A stretch of 10,798 nt of DNA from an uncultured Prevotella sp. (GTDB lineage Bacteria > Bacteroidota > Bacteroidia > Bacteroidales > Bacteroidaceae), in the NCBI GenBank assembly GCA_900553285.1, contig USCX01000045.1, positions 1-10,798 on the forward strand. The letters are read 5' to 3'. A model generated the notes under the pieces. That model ran no database searches. It was not told where the DNA came from and saw only the letters and a program-made list of their open reading frames with translations. The position numbers and the translations under genes were made by a program. This document shows positions 1 through 7,416 of this stretch, piece after piece (positions within the stretch are counted from its first letter, which is position 1; every line of letters starts with the position of its first letter).

Positions 1-200
1 CCTGCCTTTTGGGTGAAGTACCGCCCTCATGCAAGCACAATCCCCACACAGAAAAGCCGAAGAGAGACCTCAGACCTCCACATCGCATTGCTCTCAACTT
101 CCCGTCCCTCACTCATCTCGTCCCCATCCCCTCCCACCCATCTCAAAGGTCCCCTAACGCTATTTGACGGGTTCAGCACGGCCGCTTCGCTTTTTTTGTT
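1..200. other. Leader region upstream of metF, no gene recognised
   Basis: No recognisable gene was found on either strand. The short open frames here show no family resemblance, and the longest plus-strand one runs into metF in another frame. The stretch is C-rich on the plus strand (runs such as CCCCATCCCCTCCCACCCA near 122-140). No convincing terminator hairpin for an upstream gene is visible. It probably holds the upstream part of the metF promoter region. Confidence 0.5.
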
Positions 201-208
201 TACCTTTG
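201..208 (+). promoter_or_regulatory. Bacteroidota-type -7 box (TACCTTTG) before metF
   Basis: TACCTTTG matches the Bacteroidota primary-sigma -7 consensus TAnnTTTG and lies 39 bases before the metF ATG, giving a short leader. No TTTG box sits at the expected upstream spacing of about 20 nt, so only half of the promoter is visible. It would drive metF and probably the genes behind it. Confidence 0.55.
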
Positions 209-247
209 CATATTCCATAGTAGCTTTTTATAAAAGCAAGAACCAAC

Positions 248-1201
248 ATGAAGATAACGGAACTCATCCAAGCCAACGAGGGTACGGCGTTTTCGTTTGA
301 AGTCCTTCCCCCTCTGAAAGGCACGGGTATCGGGGCACTCACACGAACCATCGACACGCTACGAGAATTTGCCCCCAGCTACATCAACATCACGACCCAC
401 CGTTCTGAATACGTATACAAAGACCTCGGCAACGGCCTGATGCAACGTTCGCGCTTGCGCCGGAGACCCGGCACCGTAGCCGTGGCAGCCGCCATCCAAC
501 AGAAATACGGCATTCCCGTGGTGCCACACATTCTGTGCAGTGGCTTCACCCGTGAGGAGACTGAATACGTGTTGCTCGACCTCCAATTTCTCGGCATCGG
601 GAATCTGCTCCTGCTACGCGGCGACAAAGCCCGCGATGACACCCACTTTGTCCCGACTCCCGGCGGATATGCGCACACCACCGAACTGCAAGAACAGATC
701 AACCGTTTCAACGAAGGCTTTTTCGAAGATGGCACCCCCATCAAAGCACCCGGCACCCCGTTCAGCTATGGGGTAGCCTGCTATCCTGAAAAGCACGAGG
801 AGGCGCCCAACATGTCCACGGACATCCACTGGTTCAAACAAAAAGTCGAATCTGGCGCCGAATACGCTGTCACACAGTTATTCTACGACAACTCCAAGTA
901 TTTCACCTTTGTCAATGAAGCCCGCAAAGCCGGTATCACAGTACCCATTATACCTGGAATCAAGCCATTGACGAAGCGGTCACAATTGAGCGTTGTGCCC
1001 AAAGTATTCCACTGCGACCTTCCGGAAGCCCTCGTTCACGAAGCACTCAAATGCAAAACAGATGAGGACGTAGCTGCAGTCGGCGTTGAATGGGCCACCG
1101 AACAATGCCGTGAGCTCATTCAGGCAGGAGTGCCCAGCCTCCACTTCTACACGGTGTCGGCCGTCAACAGTATTGCCCAAATAGCCCGAGCCATTTATTA
1201 A
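248..1201 (+). CDS. metF: 5,10-methylenetetrahydrofolate reductase
   Basis: Cytoplasmic flavoenzyme that reduces 5,10-methylene-THF to 5-methyl-THF, the methyl donor for methionine synthesis. The 317-residue product spans a whole bacterial MTHFR TIM barrel. The N-terminal SFEVLPP motif (residues 16-22) carries Glu18, equivalent to the catalytic Glu of E. coli MetF (family knowledge). Other family hallmarks are NLLLLRGD (about 119-126), YGVACYPEKH in mid-protein, VTQLFYDN, PIIPGIKP and the C-terminal LHFYTVS. The ATG at 248 gives an N-terminus starting directly before the barrel, and a -7 box lies just upstream. It is first in the collinear run; holB starts 23 bp after its stop. Nothing in the sequence suggests damage. 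A SAM- or B12-linked riboswitch was looked for by eye in the short leader and not seen. Confidence 0.95.
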   Translation: MKITELIQANEGTAFSFEVLPPLKGTGIGALTRTIDTLREFAPSYINITTHRSEYVYKDLGNGLMQRSRLRRRPGTVAVAAAIQQKYGIPVVPHILCSGFTREETEYVLLDLQFLGIGNLLLLRGDKARDDTHFVPTPGGYAHTTELQEQINRFNEGFFEDGTPIKAPGTPFSYGVACYPEKHEEAPNMSTDIHWFKQKVESGAEYAVTQLFYDNSKYFTFVNEARKAGITVPIIPGIKPLTKRSQLSVVPKVFHCDLPEALVHEALKCKTDEDVAAVGVEWATEQCRELIQAGVPSLHFYTVSAVNSIAQIARAIY

Positions 1202-1224
1202 GAAGCCCTCACACATCTATCCTC

Positions 1225-2352
1225 ATGCGATTCAGTCAGGTCATCGGACAACACGAAGCCATACACCGCCTCCAGCAGCAGGTAGCCAAAGAGCGTGTCC
1301 CCCACGCCTTACTTTTCTGCGGCCCCGAAGGCAGCGGAAAAATGGCCGCCGCATGGGCTCTGGCAAGCCTTCTTCTGTGCCAGCACCCAGAAGCCACCGA
1401 CTCATGCGGAACCTGTAAAGCCTGCCTGATGACCCGCGACCTGGTCCATCCCGACCTGCATTTTGTGTTTCCTGTCATTCGCCGGAAAAACAGCAAAAGC
1501 GCTCCCGTTAGCGACCTCTTTCTCGACGAATGGCGCACGCTGATGAAAGAGACACCCTACTTCACACGCGACACATGGCTCGACCGGATGGAAACGCAAA
1601 ACCAGCAAGCCCTGATCTACGCAGAAGAAAGCAATAACATCCTGAAAAAACTCAGCCTCAAAACCAGCCAAGGAGGATACAAAGTAATGATTATCTGGCA
1701 ACCGGAACGGATGCACACCGCCGCAGCCAACAAATTACTCAAACTGCTTGAAGAGCCTCCCGCCCGCACGGTCTTCATCTTGGTAAGCGAACAACCCGAG
1801 CAATTGCTGGGCACCATCGTCAGCCGGACGCAACGTGTAGACTTCAAGCCGCTTGGCGAAGAGGAACTGACCCATGCCCTCATGCGCGACAACGCACTTG
1901 ACGAGCGAACAGCACGCACCATTGCCCGGCTTGCCGGCGGAAGTTATGCCGCCGCCCAGGCGCAACTACGCGTGAACGAAGATGCCGACCTATTTTTCGA
2001 CATGTTCGTACTGCTCATGCGCCTAAGCTATCAGCGTAAAGTGAAGGACCTGCTCGAATGGAGCGAACAAATCGCATCCTGGGGCCGCGAACGGCAAAAA
2101 AACTTTCTCAGCTACTGTCAACGGCTTGTGCGGGAGAACTTCATCTATAACCTCAAACAGCCTCAACTGAACTACATGACCCGCAAAGAAGCGGACTTCG
2201 CCGTACGCTTCGCCCGCTTCATCAACGAGAGGAACGTCATCCAGATCATGGACGAACTCAATGACACAGCCCGTGACATTGAACAAAACGTCAACCCGAG
2301 AATGGTCTTTTTTGACTTCGCCCTCCATATCATAGTCCTGCTCATCTCATAA
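1225..2352 (+). CDS. holB: DNA polymerase III subunit delta' (clamp-loader)
   Basis: Component of the clamp loader that opens the sliding clamp and places it on primed DNA during replication. The 375-residue protein has the AAA+ layout of delta'/DnaX. It starts with FSQVIGQ and has a P-loop-like GPEGSGK (33-39) that ends in Lys-Met instead of Lys-Thr/Ser. A four-cysteine cluster, C52, C61, C64 and C67, matches the zinc module of this family. ANKLLKLLEEPP (about 168-179) is the most diagnostic stretch. The sensor-like SRT (200-202) stands where SRC carries the trans-acting arginine finger. The Walker B region (VMIIWQPE) lacks the acidic pair, and together with the P-loop change this suggests a non-ATPase subunit, as known for E. 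coli delta'. The C-terminal third is the helical collar domain. It lies 13 bp before ricT. Confidence 0.93.
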   Translation: MRFSQVIGQHEAIHRLQQQVAKERVPHALLFCGPEGSGKMAAAWALASLLLCQHPEATDSCGTCKACLMTRDLVHPDLHFVFPVIRRKNSKSAPVSDLFLDEWRTLMKETPYFTRDTWLDRMETQNQQALIYAEESNNILKKLSLKTSQGGYKVMIIWQPERMHTAAANKLLKLLEEPPARTVFILVSEQPEQLLGTIVSRTQRVDFKPLGEEELTHALMRDNALDERTARTIARLAGGSYAAAQAQLRVNEDADLFFDMFVLLMRLSYQRKVKDLLEWSEQIASWGRERQKNFLSYCQRLVRENFIYNLKQPQLNYMTRKEADFAVRFARFINERNVIQIMDELNDTARDIEQNVNPRMVFFDFALHIIVLLIS

Positions 2353-2365
2353 ACAACTTGCTACG

Positions 2366-3604
2366 ATGACTGATTTCAAAACATGCGACACGTTGCGCGG
2401 CCTACCTGCCCAAGGATGCGGCCGACAAGATAAACAACTCAATACGTACGACTATATGGCCGACGTGCCTGGCAATAACGACGTAACAGACCTTGTCGAA
2501 GTCCAATTCAAGAACACACGAAAAGGATACTACCACAACGACAACCATATTCCCCTCGAAAAGGGCGATATCGTAGCGGTAGAAGCCAGTCCGGGACACG
2601 ACATCGGAGTGGTCACACTGACAGGAAGCCTTGTTCCCCTGCAAATGCGCAAAGCCAATCTGAAAGCCAACACGGAGATCCGCCGTGTGTACAGAAAGGC
2701 CAAACCCGTAGACCTCGAAAAGTATGAGGAAGCAAAAGCTCGTGAACACGACACAATGATACGTTCGCGACAAATCGCCACCGAACTGGGACTGGACATG
2801 AAGATCGGGGACGTTGAGTATCAAGGAGACGGCAATAAAGCCATCTTCTACTACATAGCTGACGCCCGCGTAGACTTTCGGAAACTTATCAAGGTCCTGG
2901 CCGAGGCATTCCACGTGCGTATCGAAATGAAACAAATCGGAGCACGGCAAGAAGCCGGCCGTATCGGAGGCATCGGACCATGCGGACGCGAACTCTGCTG
3001 CGCCACATGGATGAAAAACTTTGTTTCCGTATCAACAAACGTGGCACGTTACCAGGAAATCTCTCTGAATCCTCAAAAACTGACAGGCCAGTGCGCCAAA
3101 CTGAAATGCTGCCTCAACTACGAAGCCGACACCTACATCGAAGCCATGCGCAAACTGCCCAGCCGCGAGATAACTCTCGAAACGAAAGACAGCACGTATT
3201 ATTACTTCAAGGCTGACGCGCTGGCACACCAAATCACGTACAGCACGGATAAACGTCTGGCGGCCAACATCGTGACCATCTCGGCAGAGAGAGCCTTTGC
3301 CATCATCAAGATGAACAAGAACGGCGAAAAACCCGACAAGCTGGACGAAACAGGTTCGGCAGAGCCCACCCGCCCCGTCGACTTGGTAGAGCAGGAAAGC
3401 CTCACCCGCTTCGACAAGAACAAGAAGCGCAAGAACAAAAAAAAGCGCCCCGACAACAAGAAAGTCACAGAGAAAACGACGCAACCGGAAACAGCGTCAT
3501 CGCCCTCAGACAAACCGCGACAGGAGACCGCCCGCACGCCTAAACGGAATGGCAACCGCAACAACAGGCGCCGGGACAACCGAAACGACTCTTCCCGCAC
3601 ATGA
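2366..3604 (+). CDS. ricT: RicT/YaaT-like PSP1-domain protein with basic C-terminal tail
   Basis: Cytoplasmic protein of the PSP1/RicT family. In Bacillus subtilis RicT works with RicA and RicF in a complex carrying Fe-S clusters that influences RNase Y-dependent mRNA maturation, sporulation and competence (established for that organism); the Bacteroidota role is not known to me. Residues about 40-270 form the conserved core, with VEVQFKNTRKGYY and GDIVAVEASPGHDIG near the front. The cysteine signature lies at C206, C211-C212 (PCGRELCC) and C243, C248-C249 (CAKLKCC), fitting Fe-S ligation. After about residue 330 the chain is low-complexity and rich in Lys, Arg, Asn and Pro (KKRKNKKKRP, then NNRRRDNRND), probably disordered and possibly RNA-binding. 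The start at 2366 is preferred over the Met at residue 31 because the stretch between them (CGRQDKQLNTYDY) looks conserved in the family. Its stop overlaps the gldH start. Confidence 0.9.
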   Translation: MTDFKTCDTLRGLPAQGCGRQDKQLNTYDYMADVPGNNDVTDLVEVQFKNTRKGYYHNDNHIPLEKGDIVAVEASPGHDIGVVTLTGSLVPLQMRKANLKANTEIRRVYRKAKPVDLEKYEEAKAREHDTMIRSRQIATELGLDMKIGDVEYQGDGNKAIFYYIADARVDFRKLIKVLAEAFHVRIEMKQIGARQEAGRIGGIGPCGRELCCATWMKNFVSVSTNVARYQEISLNPQKLTGQCAKLKCCLNYEADTYIEAMRKLPSREITLETKDSTYYYFKADALAHQITYSTDKRLAANIVTISAERAFAIIKMNKNGEKPDKLDETGSAEPTRPVDLVEQESLTRFDKNKKRKNKKKRPDNKKVTEKTTQPETASSPSDKPRQETARTPKRNGNRNNRRRDNRNDSSRT

Positions 3605-4095
3605 GACACGGCATAGCGAAGTCAACATCATGGCCTCCGTTCCTACTCAGCCTGATAGGACTTTTCTTTCTCTTCACAGCGTGCGAAGACGATACCGTCA
3701 TCCATCAACAGCGCTCCATCCCCATTGAAGGATGGGAGCAATTCGACACCGTGACATTCGTCGTCGACAGCCTGCCGGACAAAGGGAACTACCTGCTCAG
3801 CATCGACATCCGTACGACAAGTGAGTTTCCCTATCAGTCCCTCTACCTGAAAGTAGACCAGACATGGAACTCCCCTCTTATGGTAAGGACCGACACACTA
3901 TGCTGCCCAATAGCCACGCCCGACGGCGACATCATCGGGTCGGGCATAAGCCACTTCCAATATACATTCCCGCTTGTCCGGGAGCAGCTGAATAGCGGGC
4001 AGCACGGCCTTGTCAGCATCCGCCATGTCATGCAGCGCGACATCCTCCCGGGCATCGCCAACGTCGGCATCAAACTTGAAAAAGAAAGCGAATGA
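3601..4095 (+). CDS. gldH: GldH family lipoprotein
   Basis: Probable envelope lipoprotein of the GldH family. In Flavobacterium GldH is needed for gliding; the gene is also kept in non-gliding Bacteroidales, where its job is unclear. The 164-residue product starts with a signal peptide: a short basic segment, a hydrophobic stretch at about 12-25 (PFLLSLIGLFFLF) and a lipobox LFTAC with the lipidated Cys at 28. Conserved-looking elements of the mature part are VDQTW in the middle and IRHVMQRDILPGIANVGIKL near the end. The ATG overlaps the ricT TGA (ATGA), so translational coupling is likely. Its position right after holB-ricT agrees with the order I recall from other Bacteroidales. No other family fits better. 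Confidence 0.85.
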   Translation: MRHGIAKSTSWPPFLLSLIGLFFLFTACEDDTVIHQQRSIPIEGWEQFDTVTFVVDSLPDKGNYLLSIDIRTTSEFPYQSLYLKVDQTWNSPLMVRTDTLCCPIATPDGDIIGSGISHFQYTFPLVREQLNSGQHGLVSIRHVMQRDILPGIANVGIKLEKESE

Positions 4096-4162
4096 ACCGT
4101 AGCTCCATGCTTCCATTCATTTCCCCTCGAAAGAACCCACTCGAACCATAAAAGCAAACTCC

Positions 4163-5038
4163 ATGGAAGAGATAAAGAACCAACACATCAGCCTGAAGGC
4201 TTCATGCCGGGGCGCAGAGCTCCAAAGTCTGAAAAACTTAGCCACCGGACGCGAATGCCTTTGGCAAGCCGACCCTGCATTCTGGGGCAAGCACTCCCCA
4301 CTGCTGTTCCCCATCACCGGAAACATGTGGAATGGCCGAACAGAGTTTAACGGCACGGAATACCATATCCCCAAACACGGCTTCATGCAAGACCGCAGTT
4401 TCAACCTGACCGAGCACACCGAAAATAAGTTACACTACGTCTACGCAAGCACACCGGAAGAGCAACGAATGTTCCCGTTCGATTTCATCATCGGAGTAAC
4501 CTACACGCTCTATGGAAACAGTGTCGAAGTAGGTTTCACGGTCGAGAACTGCGGCTATGAAACCATGCCCTTCCAGATCGGCGGTCACCCGGCCTTTAAC
4601 CTTCCCGACTATAAAGCCGACGACAACGTACACGGTTACCTGTCGTTCGACGGCTCACCAAGCTACCTGCTACGCGCCGGGCAGCAAGGCTGTACAGAAC
4701 CCGCACGCCTTGACTTGCCGCCCCTCGAAGAACATATGCTCCCGCTACAAAGCGAGCTTTTTGCCCACGATGCCCTCATCTTCGACGAGCACCAGGTTCA
4801 TGGCGTCACGCTGTGCGACAAAAACCGTGCCCCTCTCATCCACCTGCACAGCTCGGCTCCGGTCATGCTTATCTGGCAGCCCTACAAACCAGGAACGCCC
4901 TTCGTCTGCTTTGAACCATGGTACGGGCTGTGTGACACGCAGCAATTCGTCGGCCCGTTCGCCCAACGTCCCTACATCAACCACGTGCTCCCCGGCCAAA
5001 TCTGGAAAGGAGGATATACGATCGACTGCCTTCTCTGA
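4163..5038 (+). CDS. Aldose 1-epimerase family protein (LacX-like)
   Basis: Cytoplasmic beta-sandwich protein of the aldose 1-epimerase (mutarotase) superfamily, closest in look to the LacX-like branch; it would interconvert alpha and beta anomers of a sugar or sugar phosphate. The 291-residue length is normal. Candidate catalytic residues are present: His72 in KHGFMQDR, His142 in IGGHPAFN and Glu251 in CFEPWYG. LLFPITGNMWNGR (about 47-59) is the substrate-pocket strand typical of the group. The substrate cannot be named from sequence, so no gene symbol is given. There is a 67-bp gap after gldH, without a clear promoter, and 51 bp before tdk. No signal peptide is visible, in contrast to secreted Bacteroides GalM proteins. 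Confidence 0.88.
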   Translation: MEEIKNQHISLKASCRGAELQSLKNLATGRECLWQADPAFWGKHSPLLFPITGNMWNGRTEFNGTEYHIPKHGFMQDRSFNLTEHTENKLHYVYASTPEEQRMFPFDFIIGVTYTLYGNSVEVGFTVENCGYETMPFQIGGHPAFNLPDYKADDNVHGYLSFDGSPSYLLRAGQQGCTEPARLDLPPLEEHMLPLQSELFAHDALIFDEHQVHGVTLCDKNRAPLIHLHSSAPVMLIWQPYKPGTPFVCFEPWYGLCDTQQFVGPFAQRPYINHVLPGQIWKGGYTIDCLL

Positions 5039-5089
5039 CCTCCATCCCTATTATAAGAACAGACTCCCCTCCCGACAGTCCTCCAAAGC

Positions 5090-5701
5090 ATGAAGATATA
5101 CTCAGAAGACCATCCTCACGAAACCCACCGTCGCGGCCGCATCGAAGTTATATGCGGTTCCATGTTCTCAGGAAAAACGGAAGAACTCATCCGCCGCCTA
5201 CGCCGCGCACAATTCGCCAAACAGCGCATCAAAGTGTTCAAACCCGCCATAGACAACCGATATGCGGACGACGCTGTCGTTTCACACGACAGCCACTCTT
5301 TGGACTCCGTACCTGTCCACTCAGCCGACGAGGTACTGCAACTGACGCAAACGGCAGAAGTCGTCGGCATCGACGAAGCGCAATTTTTCGACAGCAGACT
5401 CGTTGACGCCTGCACGGAACTGGCCTGTAAAGGCATCCGCGTCATCGTAGCCGGTCTCGACATGGACTTCAAGGGACGCCCCTTCGGTCCGGTGCCTGCA
5501 CTTTGTGCCGTGGCAGAAGAGGTGGCCAAAGTCCACGCCATCTGCGCACGATGCGGCAACCTTGCCTACGTCTCACACCGTATCGTCCCCGACGAAAAGC
5601 GCGTGCTCATCGGCGAGAAAAACGAATACGAACCTCTCTGCCGCCACTGTTACGAAAAGACGAAAGAAACAAACGCCCCATGCTCCGGTACGACCACCTG
5701 A
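5090..5701 (+). CDS. tdk: Thymidine kinase (type II)
   Basis: Salvage enzyme that phosphorylates thymidine to dTMP with ATP in the cytoplasm. The 203-residue protein has the usual tetrameric type II TK architecture. The P-loop GSMFSGKT is at residues 23-30 and the Walker B/catalytic motif DEAQFF at 95-100, with Glu96 the expected general base. AGLDMDFKGRPFG (about 121-133) is highly diagnostic. A structural zinc site is formed by C152/C155 (CARC) and C184/C187 (CRHC), with the substrate-gripping lasso between them (GEKNEYEPLC). The N-terminus is about 15 residues longer than the minimal form and ends in HRRGRIEVICG, which is common in Bacteroidetes. The gene ends 22 bp inside the next gene, consistent with coupled translation. 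Confidence 0.95.
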   Translation: MKIYSEDHPHETHRRGRIEVICGSMFSGKTEELIRRLRRAQFAKQRIKVFKPAIDNRYADDAVVSHDSHSLDSVPVHSADEVLQLTQTAEVVGIDEAQFFDSRLVDACTELACKGIRVIVAGLDMDFKGRPFGPVPALCAVAEEVAKVHAICARCGNLAYVSHRIVPDEKRVLIGEKNEYEPLCRHCYEKTKETNAPCSGTTT

Positions 5702-6348
5702 TATTCGACCTTGACGGCACACTCAGCGACCCCCGCGTGGGCATCACGCAGGCAGTGGCTTTCGCGCTGCGCCACATGGGCATAACCGTCGACAACCCCG
5801 ACACCCTCACGCCATTCATCGGGCCACCCCTGACTGAATCATTCAGCACGTTTTACGGCTTCAACGAGAAACAATGCCACGAAGCATCGCGGATCTACCG
5901 CCTTTACTTCTTGGACCGTGGTTGGGCTGAAAACGAGTTGTACAAGGGAATGCCCAAACTCTTGCGCGACCTGCGACAAGAAGGAGCCCATCTCTACGTG
6001 GCAACCTCCAAAGGCGAACAATCGGCACGCCGCATTCTCAAACATTTCCACCTGTCGGCCCTCTTTGACGATGTGGCGGGCGACACGCCACGCCACCGCA
6101 GGCCGAAGAAAGGCGACGTCATCCGCTATCTTCTCAACCGGCAAGGACTCACACACTCAGACCGCATCCTCATGATTGGCGACCGGCGTCATGACATCGA
6201 GGGCGCCCGCGAGGCCGGCTTGCCGTCGGCCGGAGTCTGCTACGGATATGGCAGCCGTGAAGAGCTCGCCGCGGCCGGCGCCACCCACATAGTCTCATCG
6301 GTAGAGGAACTCCGGCACTTGTTAATCTACACTCCCGCCGATATATAA
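5680..6348 (+). CDS. HAD superfamily phosphatase, phosphoglycolate-phosphatase-like
   Basis: Cytoplasmic HAD hydrolase, subfamily IA with a C1 helical cap, resembling Gph/5'-nucleotidase-type phosphatases. The 222-residue product has all four HAD motifs. Motif I is DLDGT with nucleophile Asp10 and acid/base Asp12, and motif II is ATS/T with Thr109 and Ser110. The motif III lysine is at 143-144 (RPKKGDVI), and motif IV is GDRRHD with Asp168 and Asp172. The cap lies between motifs I and II and contains FIGPPL, typical of this group. The ATG at 5680 is chosen because MLRYDHLIFDLDGT starts the fold directly; an in-frame extension back into tdk would only add shadow sequence. The overlap with tdk suggests a nucleotide-related substrate, but that is inference. 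It is the last intact gene of the run. Confidence 0.88.
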   Translation: MLRYDHLIFDLDGTLSDPRVGITQAVAFALRHMGITVDNPDTLTPFIGPPLTESFSTFYGFNEKQCHEASRIYRLYFLDRGWAENELYKGMPKLLRDLRQEGAHLYVATSKGEQSARRILKHFHLSALFDDVAGDTPRHRRPKKGDVIRYLLNRQGLTHSDRILMIGDRRHDIEGAREAGLPSAGVCYGYGSREELAAAGATHIVSSVEELRHLLIYTPADI

Positions 6349-6415
6349 TCACCCGTTAAACTTTCTGGAACAGCCTCCCCAGACGCATCAAGAATGCCAG
6401 AACCGAGAAAACAGG

Positions 6416-6942
6416 ACGTCACTCATCCGCATCAGGCCTGAGGAGGATGCGGATGTCATCCCCATCTGCGACGTCATAAAACAGGCATTCCTTCTTGTCA
6501 AGGAAAGCCGCCATAGAGGGCGTCCGCCGGTTGATAAAATACGTCAGTCTGCCGCCTACCAAGCCCGAGTTGTCATTAGTGGCCGGAATGGCCGGCAATC
6601 TGATTGTCGGCCACATCCTGTCGTCGGGGATCGAAGTTATATCGGCGCAGGCCGCACTTCCGCTGCTGGCACCGGCCCCGTTGGCGATACGGCCCGGTTT
6701 TCAAGGCAAAGGAATCAGTACAATGCTTATCCGCGAGGCGCACAAGCGATCTACCCGTATGGGTTTCCCTGCCGCAGCGGTGGTAGGGAACAGAGACTAT
6801 TATCCTCAATTCTACCATAAGAGAGCCTCTCTGTCTGGCATCCACTTTCCTTCTCATGTGCCCGACGAATGCGGGTCTGGTCGCAGAACGAAGGAAAGGA
6901 TGTCTGACCGGCATGCAGGGAACGGTGCGCTATCCTTCCGCC
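6416..6942 (+). pseudogene. Decayed GNAT N-acetyltransferase (YhbS-like), two frameshifts
   Basis: Read across three frames, this stretch reconstructs a YhbS-type GNAT acetyltransferase. Frame A (from 6416) gives SLIRIRPEEDADVIPIC and, further on, VDKIRQSAAYQ. After one extra base near 6563, frame B gives PELSLVA, VGHIL, the acetyl-CoA loop LAIRPGFQGKGI and DYYPQFYH, ending FPSHVPDE. After another extra base near 6870, frame C gives GLVAERRKGCLTGMQGTVRYPSA, matching the family's C-terminal end. The expected start codon position reads ACG (6416-6418), with no in-frame ATG nearby. The acetyl-CoA loop reads QGKGIS where QxxGxG/A is expected. The longest intact piece, from an ATG at 6495 in frame B, lacks the N-terminal strand and helix and runs into nonsense after 6870. 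The two clean shifts plus the lost start point to real decay, though sequencing errors at the two sites cannot be excluded. Confidence 0.8.
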
Positions 6943-7333
6943 TCTTCACCATGGCAGACCTTCTCCCCAATCCCGTCAAGAGACAGGGCCCGCCCGGAAA
7001 AATCCCCACACATCCATGGGCTCTCCGCGAGTTAAACCAACTTCACGCCCAACCGGCTCCACCGACCCGTCACGACATGAAGAAACCAAGCCACGACATG
7101 GCCCATTACCTGTCACCCTCCCAGAAAATCCTATCACTCTCATAGAATTTTCTAACGGCGAAAGTGTTCCATTCCACAAGCACGACAAAAAACGGCCCCT
7201 CCATAGAGACACTACCAGCCATGATGCGAACCACACCGTTTGCACCGTCAGGCCATCTGCCCGGCGCGCGCGAAGGCTCCGTCCAATCCCCTCATTTGCC
7301 ACGGTACGTCCGCCACTTCTCAGACAAAATTCG
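6943..7333. other. Intergenic stretch with nothing recognised
   Basis: About 390 bases between the GNAT remnant and the thiL promoter. Open frames exist on both strands, but none resembles a known family and their composition is irregular (runs of Arg, Pro and Ser typical of shadow frames in GC-rich DNA). No tRNA-like fold, terminator with a T tract, or repeat array was seen. It may be further gene debris. Confidence 0.45.
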
Positions 7334-7341
7334 TAATTTTG
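7334..7341 (+). promoter_or_regulatory. Bacteroidota-type -7 box (TAATTTTG) before thiL
   Basis: TAATTTTG fits TAnnTTTG. It ends 75 bases before the thiL ATG, so a leader of roughly 70 nt is predicted. A TTTG at 7295-7298 is too far upstream (35 nt) to be a good -33 partner. The leader was checked by eye for a TPP riboswitch (CTGAGA and ACCTGATC-like boxes) and none was found. Confidence 0.55.
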
Positions 7342-7416
7342 CAAAAAGACATGGCTACAAACGAAACCAAACCCTGCCATCCGTCACACAAAATTACACA
7401 TGAACGACATTCTCCC

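Noticed and set aside
13..357. Small open frames on both strands before and across the metF start
   Set aside because: No family resemblance, low-complexity Ser/Pro-rich composition, and they clash with the metF start and promoter.
2402..2950. 182-codon open frame on the minus strand
   Set aside because: It lies wholly inside ricT, which has clear family motifs; the minus frame has no recognisable features.
5503..5679. Upstream extension of the HAD frame inside tdk
   Set aside because: It is Arg-rich shadow coding of tdk; the HAD fold begins at the ATG at 5680.
6976..7380. 134-codon minus-strand open frame in the gene-poor stretch
   Set aside because: No recognisable motif, no promoter or ribosome-binding context, and irregular composition; it also overlaps the thiL promoter.
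7240..7416. Upstream extension of the thiL frame
   Set aside because: Most of it lies before the predicted promoter, its residues do not resemble ThiL, and the known family start fits the ATG at 7417.
7342..7416. TPP riboswitch in the thiL leader
   Set aside because: The leader is only about 70 nt and lacks the conserved CTGAGA and ACCTGATC-like boxes.
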